Part shown: piece by piece, positions 1 through 9,286 of the stretch | How positions within the stretch are numbered: the stretch's first letter is position 1 | Layout of the letters: the number at the start of each line of letters is the position of its first letter | From: Macrostomum hystrix | Lineage: Eukaryota > Platyhelminthes > Macrostomidae | Assembly (NCBI GenBank): GCA_950097015.1 | Contig: CATNEN010000007.1 | Span: 4,950,001 to 5,014,000, forward strand | Length of the DNA: 64,000 nt | Direction: 5' to 3' | Translations under genes and position numbers: made by a program | The notes under the pieces: model-generated | Told to the model about the DNA's origin: nothing | The model's database searches: none | The model's input: only the letters and a program-made list of their open reading frames with translations

Positions 1-977
1 AGAACAAGGCGTCGAAAAAAGTCCTGGGGAATTTCCTGCCACGCGTTAGCAACAGCGTTTCGCAGTTCAGCGACTGTCTGCGGCGGATTCTGCCGTTGAA
101 CACTCCGCTTGATAAAGTCCCAGACATGTTCAATTGGGTTCATATCAGGGGATCTTGAAGGCCACCGAAGAGTACGCAGGTGCAGCTGGTCCTTGAGTTC
201 GCTGACAGCTGCTGCCCGGTGCGCCGGTGCATTATCGTCCTGCAGTATGCAGTTTGCGACGCCACCAAAGTGGTTGTTAACAAAAGGGAGCAGATGCGTC
301 TGCAGCAAACGAGCGTACTCATCGCCGTTCACGTTTGCGTCTAAGAAAACCAGCTGGGTCCTGCCTCGCATTGAAATCCCTGCCCACACGTGTACGGAGG
401 GTCCCTGCCCATCGCAGCTTTGCACGTGCTGCTGCAGAAGCTCTTGCCGTGGCTCTCGCCAGACGCGAATTCGGCCATCACTGCGAAAAAGACGAAACCG
501 ACTCTCGTCTGTAAAGATAACGCGCTGCCACTGTCCTTGCCGCCAGTGCGCCCGCTGCATGGCCCACAGTTCCCTGTTAGCGACATGTGCAGGACTCAGG
601 CGCGGCCTCCTCCGCATTTTTCTTGACCGCAATCCTGCAGCGTGAATCCTGCGGCGAATCGTCTGCGCGCTGAGAACGTTGCCTCTGCGGCTTCTCTCTG
701 CCCACATCAATCGCAGGAGTGTGGCAGGCAGTGTGGGGTTTCCACGCACTATTCTCAGCAGGCGTCGATCTGCCCTCGCTGTTGTACTGCGAAGTTGGTG
801 AAGCACCGTACCTTTTCTCGCGTGAGCCACGCTTCCAGTGGCTCTGCTCTTCTGTAGCAGACGTAAAACTGTTGAAGGCGACCTCCCGAAGTGGTTCGCA
901 ACTGTTCGAAGAGTACAACCTGCTTCCAACATTCCGACTGCTCGCCATCTTTCCGCGTCTGTCATCTGTTGAACCAT
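1..977 (-). CDS. Tc1-like DD34E transposase, C-terminus cut by window edge
   Basis: The minus strand is open from an ATG at 977-975 to base 1 (325 codons, no stop seen); an in-frame TAG lies just upstream of the ATG. The N-terminal third is a helix-turn-helix region (start MVQQMTDAERWRAVGMLEAG). The catalytic triad is visible: D in FTDESRF, D in LQDDNAPAH and E in SPDMNPIEHVWD, with 34 residues between the last two, the DD34E signature of Tc1 elements. Tc1 transposases are about 340 aa, so only some 15-20 residues are missing. Tc1 enzymes cut and paste their element at TA dinucleotides. No frameshift is seen, so this copy may be recent. Its right terminal inverted repeat should lie between 980 and about 1150 but I could not recognise it without the left end. 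Confidence 0.88.
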   Translation of the reverse strand, partial: MVQQMTDAERWRAVGMLEAGCTLRTVANHFGRSPSTVLRLLQKSRATGSVAHARKGTVLHQLRSTTARADRRLLRIVRGNPTLPATLLRLMWAERSRRGNVLSAQTIRRRIHAAGLRSRKMRRRPRLSPAHVANRELWAMQRAHWRQGQWQRVIFTDESRFRLFRSDGRIRVWREPRQELLQQHVQSCDGQGPSVHVWAGISMRGRTQLVFLDANVNGDEYARLLQTHLLPFVNNHFGGVANCILQDDNAPAHRAAAVSELKDQLHLRTLRWPSRSPDMNPIEHVWDFIKRSVQRQNPPQTVAELRNAVANAWQEIPQDFFRRLV

Positions 978-1317
978 TCTCTCAGCTGGATCACTCTATC
1001 TGAAAACAGTCCATAGTCATCGCCCTGTTACTTGCGAGAGGAAGCTACACGCGTTTCTGAAGCTCGATTTGAACCATAGACTATGCGCTTTGACTCTTCT
1101 GAGTGAGTTGATTTTTCTTCTAGTTAGAGTGTTGCGTTTTAAATGTTGCTGAGTGTACATGTATCCCCCTTTTGCCCCGGGCGAGTGTCTATGTGACGCA
1201 TGTTTTCATGTATCCCCCACTTGCCCGCCAACATTGTCTATGTCGTAACGCGTTTCATTTATTTGCCCTAGGGCAATAAATCATTTATTTCCCGCGCCCC
1301 CGCGCGAAACAGAACTT
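978..1317. repeat. Intergenic palindrome modules with GTCTATG cores
   Basis: No gene. The stretch holds CCATAGAC at 1074, GTCTATGT at 1187 and 1236, two copies of a TGTATCCCCC motif (about 1160 and 1209), and a palindrome TTGCCCTAGGGCAA at about 1262. The same ingredients recur at 2040-2215, 3440-3515, 4560-4605 and 5215-5320, always beside tyrosine-recombinase fragments, so I read them as terminal parts of that element family. Confidence 0.4.
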
Positions 1318-1881
1318 TTACCACAGACATAAGTCACACCCGTCTGGGGAAATAAACAAAGAAAGTGCAAAACGAGAACGCTCGGAACCAAACACACCCT
1401 CCGTCCAGCAGTCATCTTCGATGGGCTTTGACACCGGGTCAGACTTCTTGAGCCCGACGCCCTTGCCCTCAGCAGTTGATAGCTTCATAGCAGCGTCCAA
1501 CGCTCTTCTGCACTCGGCAAACTCGACATTCGTCCAGAGGCACCAGTCCTTGCGATGCACGTTGCGCATTTGGTATTGTAGCATTGAGAAGAAGTCCTTC
1601 AGGGTACCAGCCGAGTACCGTTCGTTCCGTTTTGTCCGGACCTCCAGGATAAACAACTTCAGGAGAAAGTTCAGGTCCGTCTTGTCAAACTCATCCATGT
1701 CCTTGATAACCATGATGGATGGTCCACCATTCGTCGCCCATTCTTGCTTCTTAAACGCGTGCCATTCATTGAAAGTAGACAGCATCCACTCGCATTTCTT
1801 TACGGTGTTCGGAGGGACCGTGCCGCCAATCATGGCCTCCGCCTCGGCCTCAGTCAAGCTTTCAAATCGAGGGCTAGACAT
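1318..1881 (-). pseudogene. Crypton-like tyrosine recombinase, N-terminal fragment
   Basis: Starts at ATG 1881-1879 (MSSPRFESLTEAEAEAMIGG) and runs about 187 codons. The first 145 residues form the N-terminal, presumably core-binding, domain of a tyrosine recombinase. Around MKLSTAEGKGVGLKKSDPVS it overlaps the fragment at 3613-4482, showing that both come from related genes. After FGSERSRFALS it loses similarity and ends, so the catalytic domain (R, HxxR, Y) is absent. CCATAGACTA occurs both downstream (1074) and upstream (1974) of it in the same orientation. Tyrosine recombinases move Crypton elements by site-specific recombination; this copy cannot act. Confidence 0.7.
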
Positions 1882-2061
1882 ATACAAGCGTCTGCTATTC
1901 TGTCCTGTTCTGTCTTTTTCGCATAAAGGCTGTCTTTTTTAGCGTCTACCCTCCTCTCGGATTTTGATTTTCACCATAGACTACAGACAGAGCGTAGCAA
2001 GAAACAGAAGATTTAAAGTGCAATGAAAGTCGGCAGCCAAGTGGGGGATACATACCATCTC

Positions 2062-2186
2062 TCCCACTTATTTCGGCTGTCTAGGGTGCAAAGGCACTCG
2101 GCGCGAATTTCATTGACCTCGGCTTCGCCTCGGTCAATAAATTTGCGCCTCGAGCCTTTACACCCTGGCAGCCGAAATAAGTGGGA
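2062..2186. repeat. Long palindrome, about 60-bp arms
   Basis: The left arm begins CCCACTTATTTCGGCTG (2063-2079) and the right arm ends CAGCCGAAATAAGTGGG (2169-2185); the centre is GGCTTCGCC, near 2124. Arms pair along nearly their full length with a few mismatches, so the DNA could extrude a cruciform. The central part CTCGGCTTCGCCTCGG reappears at 4487 and 5175, exactly where two recombinase fragments stop. Confidence 0.8.
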
Positions 2187-2355
2187 AAGATTATACATTT
2201 ATTTCCCTAGGTGAATAAATCATTGACATATAACCAAGTGTGCGTAAACGTCTCAAGCTCGTGTATAGTTTATGGCCCAAAGGCCATCAAAGAAATAGAT
2301 TGAAGTGTGCAGTAAATTCCGCAACTGTGCGGTAAATGACATGACTATGCGGTAG

Positions 2356-3330
2356 TATACCTTTTCCACTCCAAGTCTGTCACAAGTAACTTCAAATCTG
2401 CCGTAGATAGCAGAAAGGCATACATTCAGCTCGCAAGCCGAGCGCCAACTTAAGAGTCTATGGTTAAAGCTCAGATCAATTCTGTCATAAGTAACTTCAA
2501 ATCTGTCCACTGAACAGATAGGGAATTGGAACCAAAGCAGTAAAGACTAGAAAACTTCTTTATAGACAGACCCAGATTTTAACAGTGAAACTTATTCGTC
2601 TATGGCAATCTTACATATAAATTCTGTCACAAGTAAGTTCAAATCTGTCAGAGATATATATGTTGACAGCAATGCGAGTTCAGAACAATTTTTTCTTGCC
2701 ATACCTACCATGCCCTATGCAAGAATATGCTTAATAGACAGGCAGCGCCTGGTTAACAGCTACAACACTGGACGGGACTGGAGGAGACTGGCCATTGACC
2801 TCGGAATCAAAAAGACCACCGCAAACTTGATCCTAAAGCGCTATCTAGAGGAAAACCGGACAGAATACAGAACAAGAGGAGGGGCTAGACACATGAAAGT
2901 AAGTGAACAGATGCTTCAAGCACTTCACCGGTATGTTGCTGAGAAGCCGACCATCACATTGAGTGAAATGCGAGAGAGGCTGACTGTTGAATTTCACGAC
3001 GCACCCGCTGTTTCTACTCAATGCCTGAGCAAGAAGCTAGACGGTACTCTGATAACCTTAAAGGACGTCAGGCATGTGCACGCGGGCTGGAATGCGCCAG
3101 GCACCATGGATGCGCGAGCGATGTACTAATTTAAGAGAACTGTTCAAAATAAACCTTTGTTTCGTTATCTGTTCAGTGGACAGATTTGAAGTTACTTATG
3201 GCAGAATTGATCTGAGCTTTAACCATAGACTCTTAAGTTGGTGCTCGGCTTGCGAGCTGAATGTATGCCTTTCTGCTATCTACGGCAGATTTGAAGTTAC
3301 TTTTGACAGACTTGGAGTGGAAAAGGTATA
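2356..3330 (+). mobile_element. Tc1/IS630-type element with 165-bp TIRs, internally deleted
   Basis: 2356-2520 and 3166-3330 are near-perfect inverted copies. Each carries two versions of TCTGTCAYAAGTAACTTC, and a third lies just inside the left TIR at about 2626; these may be transposase binding sites. Each TIR also contains one GTCTATGG/CCATAGAC (2456 and 3223). The interior holds only the N-terminal part of a transposase gene, so the element is non-autonomous. It resembles the element at 20458-22197 in TIR length and in protein sequence. Confidence 0.85.
2710..3129 (+). pseudogene. Transposase N-terminus (helix-turn-helix), truncated
   Basis: About 139 codons from ATG 2710; an in-frame ATG at 2602 would add 36 residues of no recognisable content. 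It contains a DNA-binding helix-turn-helix region (DWRRLAIDLGIKKTTANLIL) followed by a second helical region (PTITLSEMRERLTVEFHDAP). The latter matches NPLLTLAEMRNQLQDRFNLQ of the transposase at 20762-21978. The catalytic domain is missing and the frame ends just before the right TIR. Confidence 0.7.
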
Positions 3331-3612
3331 GTAGACCTGCAGCTACTATGCAGTAAATCCCAGACGGGTATTGTCTATGGGCCGAAGGAGCTGGTCTTGC
3401 GCACACACACTTGGTCATAAATCAATGCACTTATGCTAGGCTTCCTAGTGCGTAAATCTACCATTTATTTCCCGCTGCCCCGCGGGCTGATAAATTCGAG
3501 ACAACAACCATAGACTAACAAAAACTAGCAAAAAAGTGTAGCACACAAAAGCTTAATTACAACTGTAGGACACAAAATGTGTGATATAAAGTTCGTTTCG
3601 GACTTATAATGA

Positions 3613-4482
3613 CTAACAGAATGTGATTTTCACAACGTTTTTTTCACCGTCTGCCTCGATGAGCATGCGCTTACTAGCAGGTGGTTCGATAGAAACCTCG
3701 GTATTGACGTCGGACACGGTAACACGAGACTGTTGTATGATACTTGCAGCAGAAGCCTCGGTGGCGTCTCCACTCAAAATAGCACTTTGGATCTTCTGTC
3801 GCGTTGTTGATGGCGCTATGTATTTCTCCAGAGCCTTGGTAGTAGCGTGACCAGTGATCCGAGCAATGTCTCCGCGTTCGACACCAGCCTCATGGAGTTG
3901 AGTAGCACATGCTTTTCGCAGGCTCTGATTCGAGAAACGAGCAGTGCTGTTTGGCCGAACTTCAGACACTGCGGCCTTCACAATTGTCGAGATAGTGTTC
4001 TTCCCAATAGGCTGAACACTATACCAGGCTTTTCCGTTCGATTCCGTCCAGTGCTTATTGGCGGCAAGAAACAAAGCTTTTGAACAATTCTCGGGGCGCA
4101 ACGAAACGTACTTGATGTATAGGCACACAACGCATTGCTCCGGATCTGCAGCATGGAAAGCTTTGACTACTTTCGGTTGTTTCTGAATTCCTTTCAGGCC
4201 ACCTTGATTCGTCTTGGTCCGCCGACACTCCTCGTAAACAAGGCACTCTTCAATCCGACTGCCATCCAAATTGATCTCGCACTGGAATTCCAAATCACGT
4301 AGCTCACTACCACCCCGCAGACCGAAGTGCTTGCCAATTAGCCTAATTACGGTGCGAACTAGTTGCTCAGGATTGTGGGAGCCTAGCACACCAGCATTCC
4401 AGCAATCATTTTCGATAGATTTCGTCACAGGCTCTGACTTTTTTAGCCCGACTCCTTTTCCTTCCGCAGTTGATAGCTTCAT
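3613..4482 (-). pseudogene. Crypton-like tyrosine recombinase, catalytic part
   Basis: About 289 codons of a recombinase catalytic domain. Visible elements are an Arg in KHFGLRGGSELRD, the second Arg in FSNQSLRKACATQLHEAGVE (the usual His of the HxxR box is not obvious), the GH of RITGHATTKALEKYI, and the likely nucleophile Tyr in EKYIAPS. It ends with a beta-strand-like tail (EKNVVKITFC) also seen in the other copies. The 5' end is lost: coding similarity begins at MKLSTAEGKG and breaks at 4483-4486 against CTCGGCTTCGCCTCGG. Without the N-terminal domain it is unlikely to work. CCATAGAC lies downstream at 3508. Confidence 0.75.
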
Positions 4483-4803
4483 AGCTCGGCTTCGCCTCGG
4501 TCAATAAACGAGACACCTCTTGCTTTTGCCCGCTAGACAACAAAATAAATGGGGAATATTATACATGTATCCCCCAGTTGCACTGGTGCAGTAGTCTATG
4601 TTCTAATGGTTTATTTCGTTTATCTGCACCGGTGCAGATAAATGATTTATTTGCACCGGCACAGAGTGCAAATAAACAAGAACTTTATATTTTAAAATGA
4701 AATCGATTCAACATGAAATTTTAACCATTTAACAGTTGCACTTGTGCAATAGTCTATGTTCCAGTGATATACGCAGACGCAGATATGACGCAGATAACAG
4801 TGA

Positions 4804-5135
4804 TTAGTCCTTGTTTACGAATGTGATTGTCACCGTATTAGTGTCACCATAAGCCTCAATCCGCATTAGTTTGTGCGGTATTCCTTGAACCACAGTTGTT
4901 TCACAGAAGTCCGTCCCGGTTGTAGCAGTACTGCCATCGGGTGTAGTCACAGTTGACATGGTCCTTGTACTGATCTCACGAGTTTGACTGCCGACTTGAC
5001 CGCATAGAATTGCGCTTATGGTTTTCTGCTTCGTGATAGATGGCGAGATATAGCGCTCAAGGGCTTTAGAACTGGAATGGCCTTTGGCGATGTCACTACG
5101 CTCAATTCCAGCCTCATGCAACTCCGTGGCGCTGG
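4804..5135 (-). pseudogene. Tyrosine recombinase C-terminal fragment
   Basis: Reads ATELHEAGIERSDIAKGHSS followed by KALERYISPSITKQKT and a tail ending in TVTITFV, closely parallel to the C-terminus of the fragment at 3613-4482. A few residues before the conserved GH appear deleted. Only the last quarter of the catalytic domain remains, including the nucleophile Tyr (ERYISPS). Upstream it breaks near 5140-5175, where CTCGGCTTCGCCTCGG reappears. Confidence 0.65.
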
Positions 5136-5412
5136 TCAGTGCTAACAGAAAATAACTGTTAATATTTACTTTAACTCGGCTTCGCCTCGGTCAATAAACG
5201 ACGCACTCAAGCATTTATTGCCCTAGCCCTGGTATAAATGGGGAATATTATTAACTGGGGGATGTATCCCTCAGTTGAATAGCATAAAGTACAAAGCTAA
5301 AAGCAAAAATGGCCATAGACACTAGCATTAAGGTACTGTACCGCTAAATGAAAGACGCGCTCGTAAAAAGAAGAGAGGCAGCGCGAGTGCTTGGCTTAGC
5401 TAGCTATTTAAA

Positions 5413-5580
5413 ATGGCTACCGAAAGCTTTGTCAATCTGACTGACGAAGAAGTCAGTTCACTCATCGAAGGAACGGTTCCAACAAACACGCTAAAGAAAT
5501 GTCGCTGGATGTTTTCTACTTTCCAAGAGTGGCATGTGGCGAAGAAAGTACTCTGGTTTTCGGATAACAAACTTTTTTGA
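5413..5580 (+). pseudogene. Tyrosine recombinase N-terminal fragment, inverted
   Basis: ATG at 5413 opens a 55-residue frame beginning MATESFVNLTDEEVSSLIEG and continuing TLKKCRWMFSTFQEWHVAKK. This matches the start of the recombinase at 1318-1881 (TVKKCEWMLSTFNEWHAFKK). It lies on the plus strand while the C-terminal fragment next to it (4804-5135) is on the minus strand, so one element has been inverted or two opposing copies were cut and joined. The frame ends at TGA 5578-5580, where a duplicated CGGATAACAAACT sequence begins. Confidence 0.65.
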
Positions 5581-5702
5581 AATATAATTTGACATAAAAA
5601 CGGATAACAAACTGTTCTGAAATATGACATACACTTTAAGCAGAGTTTGTGCTTAAATACTTGTAAAGCTAGCAGCTTAAAACATGTCATTGCTGAGGTA
5701 CA

Positions 5703-6761
5703 TCACAGCTGGTGGTTCTCGTGCCGACGACGGAAAATTATCTCGGCGATTTCCAACCGACGCTGCCTGCCAGCAGCTTGCTGTTGAGCGTCGCCTGCGT
5801 CAATCGTGACGGGTGGTAGTTCGGTCACCTCTTCCATCTCCCCTTCAATTACTTCGTCGTCGACTGCTGTGTCATTTAACTCTTTCGCCACATTGTGCAG
5901 AACGCAGCATGCGATGATGTAGGTTGGAACCCGCTCCAACTTCACGCGTATCATATAATTGAGTATTGGGAAGCGTCGCTTCAACTGACCATATGCATTT
6001 TCAATGACAACTCGAGCTTTCGAGCGCTTGCGATTGAACAAAATCTCCTCCGGCTGATTGTGCTCCTTGAAAGGCTTCATCAGGAAGGGCGAAATGCCAT
6101 ATCCCTCGTCTCCAAGCAGCACAGTGCCCAATTGGTTTGACAGATCAGTGTAGATTTCAGAATTATTGAAAATTCTGTTGTAATGTACAGAGCCTGGCCA
6201 CGATGCATCCACGCTTGTAAGCTTGAAATTTCCGTCACATGTGGCTTGAACATTGATTGAGGCGAACCCCTTGCGATTCACGTACTCGTTTCCCACAGCA
6301 CCAGCGGGCTCCTCTATTCGAACATGAGTGCAATCGATTGCACCAATCGCCGATGGGTATTGGAACTTGATGTACCAGTCCTGCTTGGCTTCCTGAAACA
6401 TCTGGTCGCACTGAGTTGGCCATTTGATCCAATCTTGTGACCGTGAACAGATGCCTTGTACAACCTGCCAGGCAGTCTTCGACACAGTTGTTTGATGAAT
6501 GCCAAACTCCCTCGCAATTCCTGTTTGAAATCCGGGATTTGAAATGTACCTTAGAGCGACCTCCATTCGCACTGAAGGTGACAAGGCACCGCCCCGGAAT
6601 TCCTGACTGTCGTCAAGGAAGTGCGACGCCAGGAACTGCACACTGTCGCGGGTGAACCTGAAATGTCGCTGATACTCGCAGTCTCGGAGTACATCAGATG
6701 AAAGCCTCTCTAAGTACATCTTGCGTCTTGCAGGAGCGATCTCGGGCATGAATTCAGCCAT
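5703..6761 (-). CDS. PIF/Harbinger DDE transposase
   Basis: Complete 352-aa frame from ATG 6761. The DDE domain (nuclease domain of the HARBI1 family) is intact: D in VGAIDCTHVRIEEP, D in VLLGDEGYGISP, E in RVVIENAYGQLKRRFP, with the conserved CCVLHNVA near the C-terminus. The N-terminus has a helix-turn-helix (GIAREFGIHQTTVSKTAWQV). Harbinger transposases cut and paste together with a separate Myb/SANT protein; none lies beside this gene, though one sits at 10812-11543 in a different element. GTCTATGG lies 76 bp upstream of the start (6837). I could not find matching terminal inverted repeats on the two flanks, so the element limits are unknown. Confidence 0.9.
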   Translation of the reverse strand: MAEFMPEIAPARRKMYLERLSSDVLRDCEYQRHFRFTRDSVQFLASHFLDDSQEFRGGALSPSVRMEVALRYISNPGFQTGIAREFGIHQTTVSKTAWQVVQGICSRSQDWIKWPTQCDQMFQEAKQDWYIKFQYPSAIGAIDCTHVRIEEPAGAVGNEYVNRKGFASINVQATCDGNFKLTSVDASWPGSVHYNRIFNNSEIYTDLSNQLGTVLLGDEGYGISPFLMKPFKEHNQPEEILFNRKRSKARVVIENAYGQLKRRFPILNYMIRVKLERVPTYIIACCVLHNVAKELNDTAVDDEVIEGEMEEVTELPPVTIDAGDAQQQAAGRQRRLEIAEIIFRRRHENHQL

Positions 6762-6844
6762 CGTGCATCAGTTGCATACGGTTGAGGAAGCTACGTAGCT
6801 GCCTCAACACTTTCCGAGTAAATGCTCAACTGTTTCGTCTATGG

Positions 6845-7368
6845 CCTGGATTTTATTCTTACTGGCTGGAGCAATTGCTTAGCTACACAGAATTTACTCC
6901 GAGATTTGATATTCGACTCAGGAGCAAATGCTCATGAGCAAATTCTCATGAGCATTTGCTTCGTTTTTTCATGCTGACCTGAGTATTTACTCCAGTTCGA
7001 GAATTTCCTCACTTAATTCATACGGCCTCATAGTTCAAAGTGTCTGAATTGAATTTCCGCTAGTTCTTTTAGAACTGGAATTTGATCAAAATTGAACGTG
7101 AAAAGGTGTACTACACGACTACTGCCTGCTTAGCAAAGTAACATGACTCAGTCAATCCGCGCACTCGAGGACGTAGGAAAACCACAGAGCTCGTTTCCGT
7201 TTAGGATAGAATGTAAAATTTCCATTAAGGAAAGAATGTTGTATTATTATTTCTAATTACAAATCACAAAAAAAATTAATATAATAATAATAATAATATT
7301 CTTATATTATTAGTATATAATAATTTTATTAATATAATATTAGTATTATTATTATTATTATATTATTT
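6845..7368. other. Non-coding, AT-rich flank
   Basis: No gene seen. 6900-6965 holds a local inverted repeat (GCAAATGCTCATGAG and its complement). 7230-7368 is an AT-rich, ATT/TAA microsatellite-like stretch into which the LTR retrotransposon inserted. Confidence 0.6.
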
Positions 7369-7373
7369 GTATT

Positions 7374-7605
7374 TTAGCGACTCGCAAAATGAAATGGCGC
7401 GAGAGAAAGTCAACTTTTATTTTTTACAATCGCATATAAATACTGCGCGACAGAGAGGCATGGGGAGGTGCGCATAGTCCGTGCCAGACCCTGCGGCTTA
7501 GCGCGCCGGCCGTCTGGGTGCACCCACCCCCCGGGCAGGGTGAGTCAGGCCGATTGAGTGCAGGTGCACTGCCCGCGCCAGCAGCGTGCTGGTCTGGCCG
7601 CCACA
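7374..7605 (-). repeat. 3' LTR of the CsRn1-like element
   Basis: 232 bp, nearly identical to the other LTR; I saw one difference (AAAGTC versus AAGGTC near the start), suggesting recent insertion. A TATATTTG-like box lies at the ATATAAAT stretch (about 7434). The outer edge touches target duplication GTATT. Confidence 0.92.
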
Positions 7606-7625
7606 CAGCTCCCCCCAGCACCGAG

Positions 7626-8805
7626 CTATGTATCGAGAGTTGTCGGGCGACACCGGCGAGGCGGCTGGCGGCGGCTGGGGAGGGCAGCGGCGGGCTGGGC
7701 TGCTGTCGAAGGGCCGCCAGCTGAGGCCGCGGGACCGGCGGCAGGCGGCTCTCGAGGCGGACGGCCTCTCGGTCGCAGCGCCGGCGTTGGGATTGGGCCG
7801 TCGGCGTCGATGACGGCCGGCTTCAGCCTGTCGACGGTCACGTGGTCACGGCGAGTGCCCAGATCCAGCAGGAAGGCCTTGGCGTCCCGCTCGAGCACTT
7901 TGAACGGGCCGTCGTAGGGCCGCTGCAGCGGAGGTCGGTGGCCGTCGCGCCGGACAAACACGAACGGGCAGGTGTCGAGAGCGGCGGGCCAGGCGGTGGG
8001 GCGGCTGCCATGCTGAGACGTCGGCGTCGGCCGGAACGCCTGTACGGCACCGTGGAGCCGGGCGAGGAACTGGTCGTTGTCGCCGGCGGCCGGGCTGGGC
8101 TGCAGGCACTCGCCGGGCACGCAGAGCGGCGCTCCGTAGACCAGCTCGGCCGATGATGCCGGCAGGTCCTCCTTGGGGGCCGTCCGGATGCCGAGCAGCA
8201 CCCAGGGCAGCTCGCTGACCCAGGCCGATCCCGCCAGGCGCGCCATGAGGGAGGCCTTCAGCTGCCGGTGGAACCGCTCGACCAGCCCGTTCGCCTGCGG
8301 ATGGAAGGCCGTTGTCCGGTGCAGCTGCATGCCGAGGAGCCGGGAGACGTTGGACCACAGCTGCGACGTGAACTGGGGGCCGCGGTCCAAGGTGATGTCG
8401 CTTGGCACGCCGAACCTGGCGATCCAGTGGGCGATGAAGGCGGAGTCGCAGGATGCAGCGGAGGTGTCGGCCATCGGGATCGCCTCCGGCCACCTGGTGA
8501 AGCGGTCCACGATCGTCAGCAGGTGCGTGAAACCCTGCGAAGTCGGCAGCGGCCCCACCAGGTCGACGTGCACGTGGGCGAAGCGCTGGTCCGGGACGCG
8601 GATGCCGACCACCGGGGCGCCGACGTGCCGCTGAACCTTGGCCGTCTGGCAGGCGACGCAGGACCGGGCCCACTGGCTGATGTCCTTGTTCATGCTGGCC
8701 CACACGAACTTGGCGGCCACGAGGCGCCGCGTGCTGCGAACTGACGGGTGGGCGAGGCCGTGGATGGCGTCGAAAACGGCGCGGCGGAAGTCCGGCGGCA
8801 CCAGC
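7626..8805 (-). pseudogene. Pol C-terminal part: integrase
   Basis: About 390 codons ending at TAG 7626-7628. It begins inside the zinc-binding H2C2 domain (H in GLAHPSVRSTRRLV, then CVACQTAK) and contains the integrase core: D in VHVDLVGPLP, D in DITLDRGPQFTSQLW and E in GLVERFHRQLKASL. A basic, proline-rich C-terminal tail follows. Normally integrase is cut from a Gag-Pol precursor and inserts the cDNA. Upstream the frame runs into two copies of GTGGAGCCCACCTA at the insertion boundary (about 8812-8839), so it is separated from the protease/RT portion and lacks its own start. Confidence 0.85.
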
Positions 8806-9101
8806 GGGTGGAGCCCACCTAGGTGGAGCCCACCTAGCCACCCAACTGCTCACCTAGCCACCCAACTCGCTAATTCGCTAACTACGCGCTAGCGAGTTTT
8901 CAAGTCTTTTCAAGCTAGTCGTCATTTTCTGTCTTTTCCACAATTTCTGTCTTTGCCGCCCTGCCTATATATACACTCCCTAATTCTCGCTCATCGAGAG
9001 TTTATAGCAATGACCACGACACGACGCTGACGCTAACGACGACCTACGCGCATTGAAAAGGGGAAGGTCTGAGAGTCCAGGGGGGCTGTTTCGGTACGAC
9101 G

Positions 9102-9255
9102 CTAACGACGACGTCGCTTCTTTGCAGGTGATTTCTTTTTTGGCGGAGCCTTCTTTCGTGGAGCCCTGATCTTCTTCTCCAGCTTTTTCCCTAAAGAACA
9201 TGGTGTGCTGAATGATATTTCCACTTTCCGCCTCTTCGGAGGCTGCTCGTCGTTG

Positions 9256-9286
<31 letters not shown>

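Noticed and set aside
7846-8853. A 335-codon minus-strand Arg/Pro-rich frame
   Set aside because: Out-of-frame shadow of the GC-rich integrase gene.
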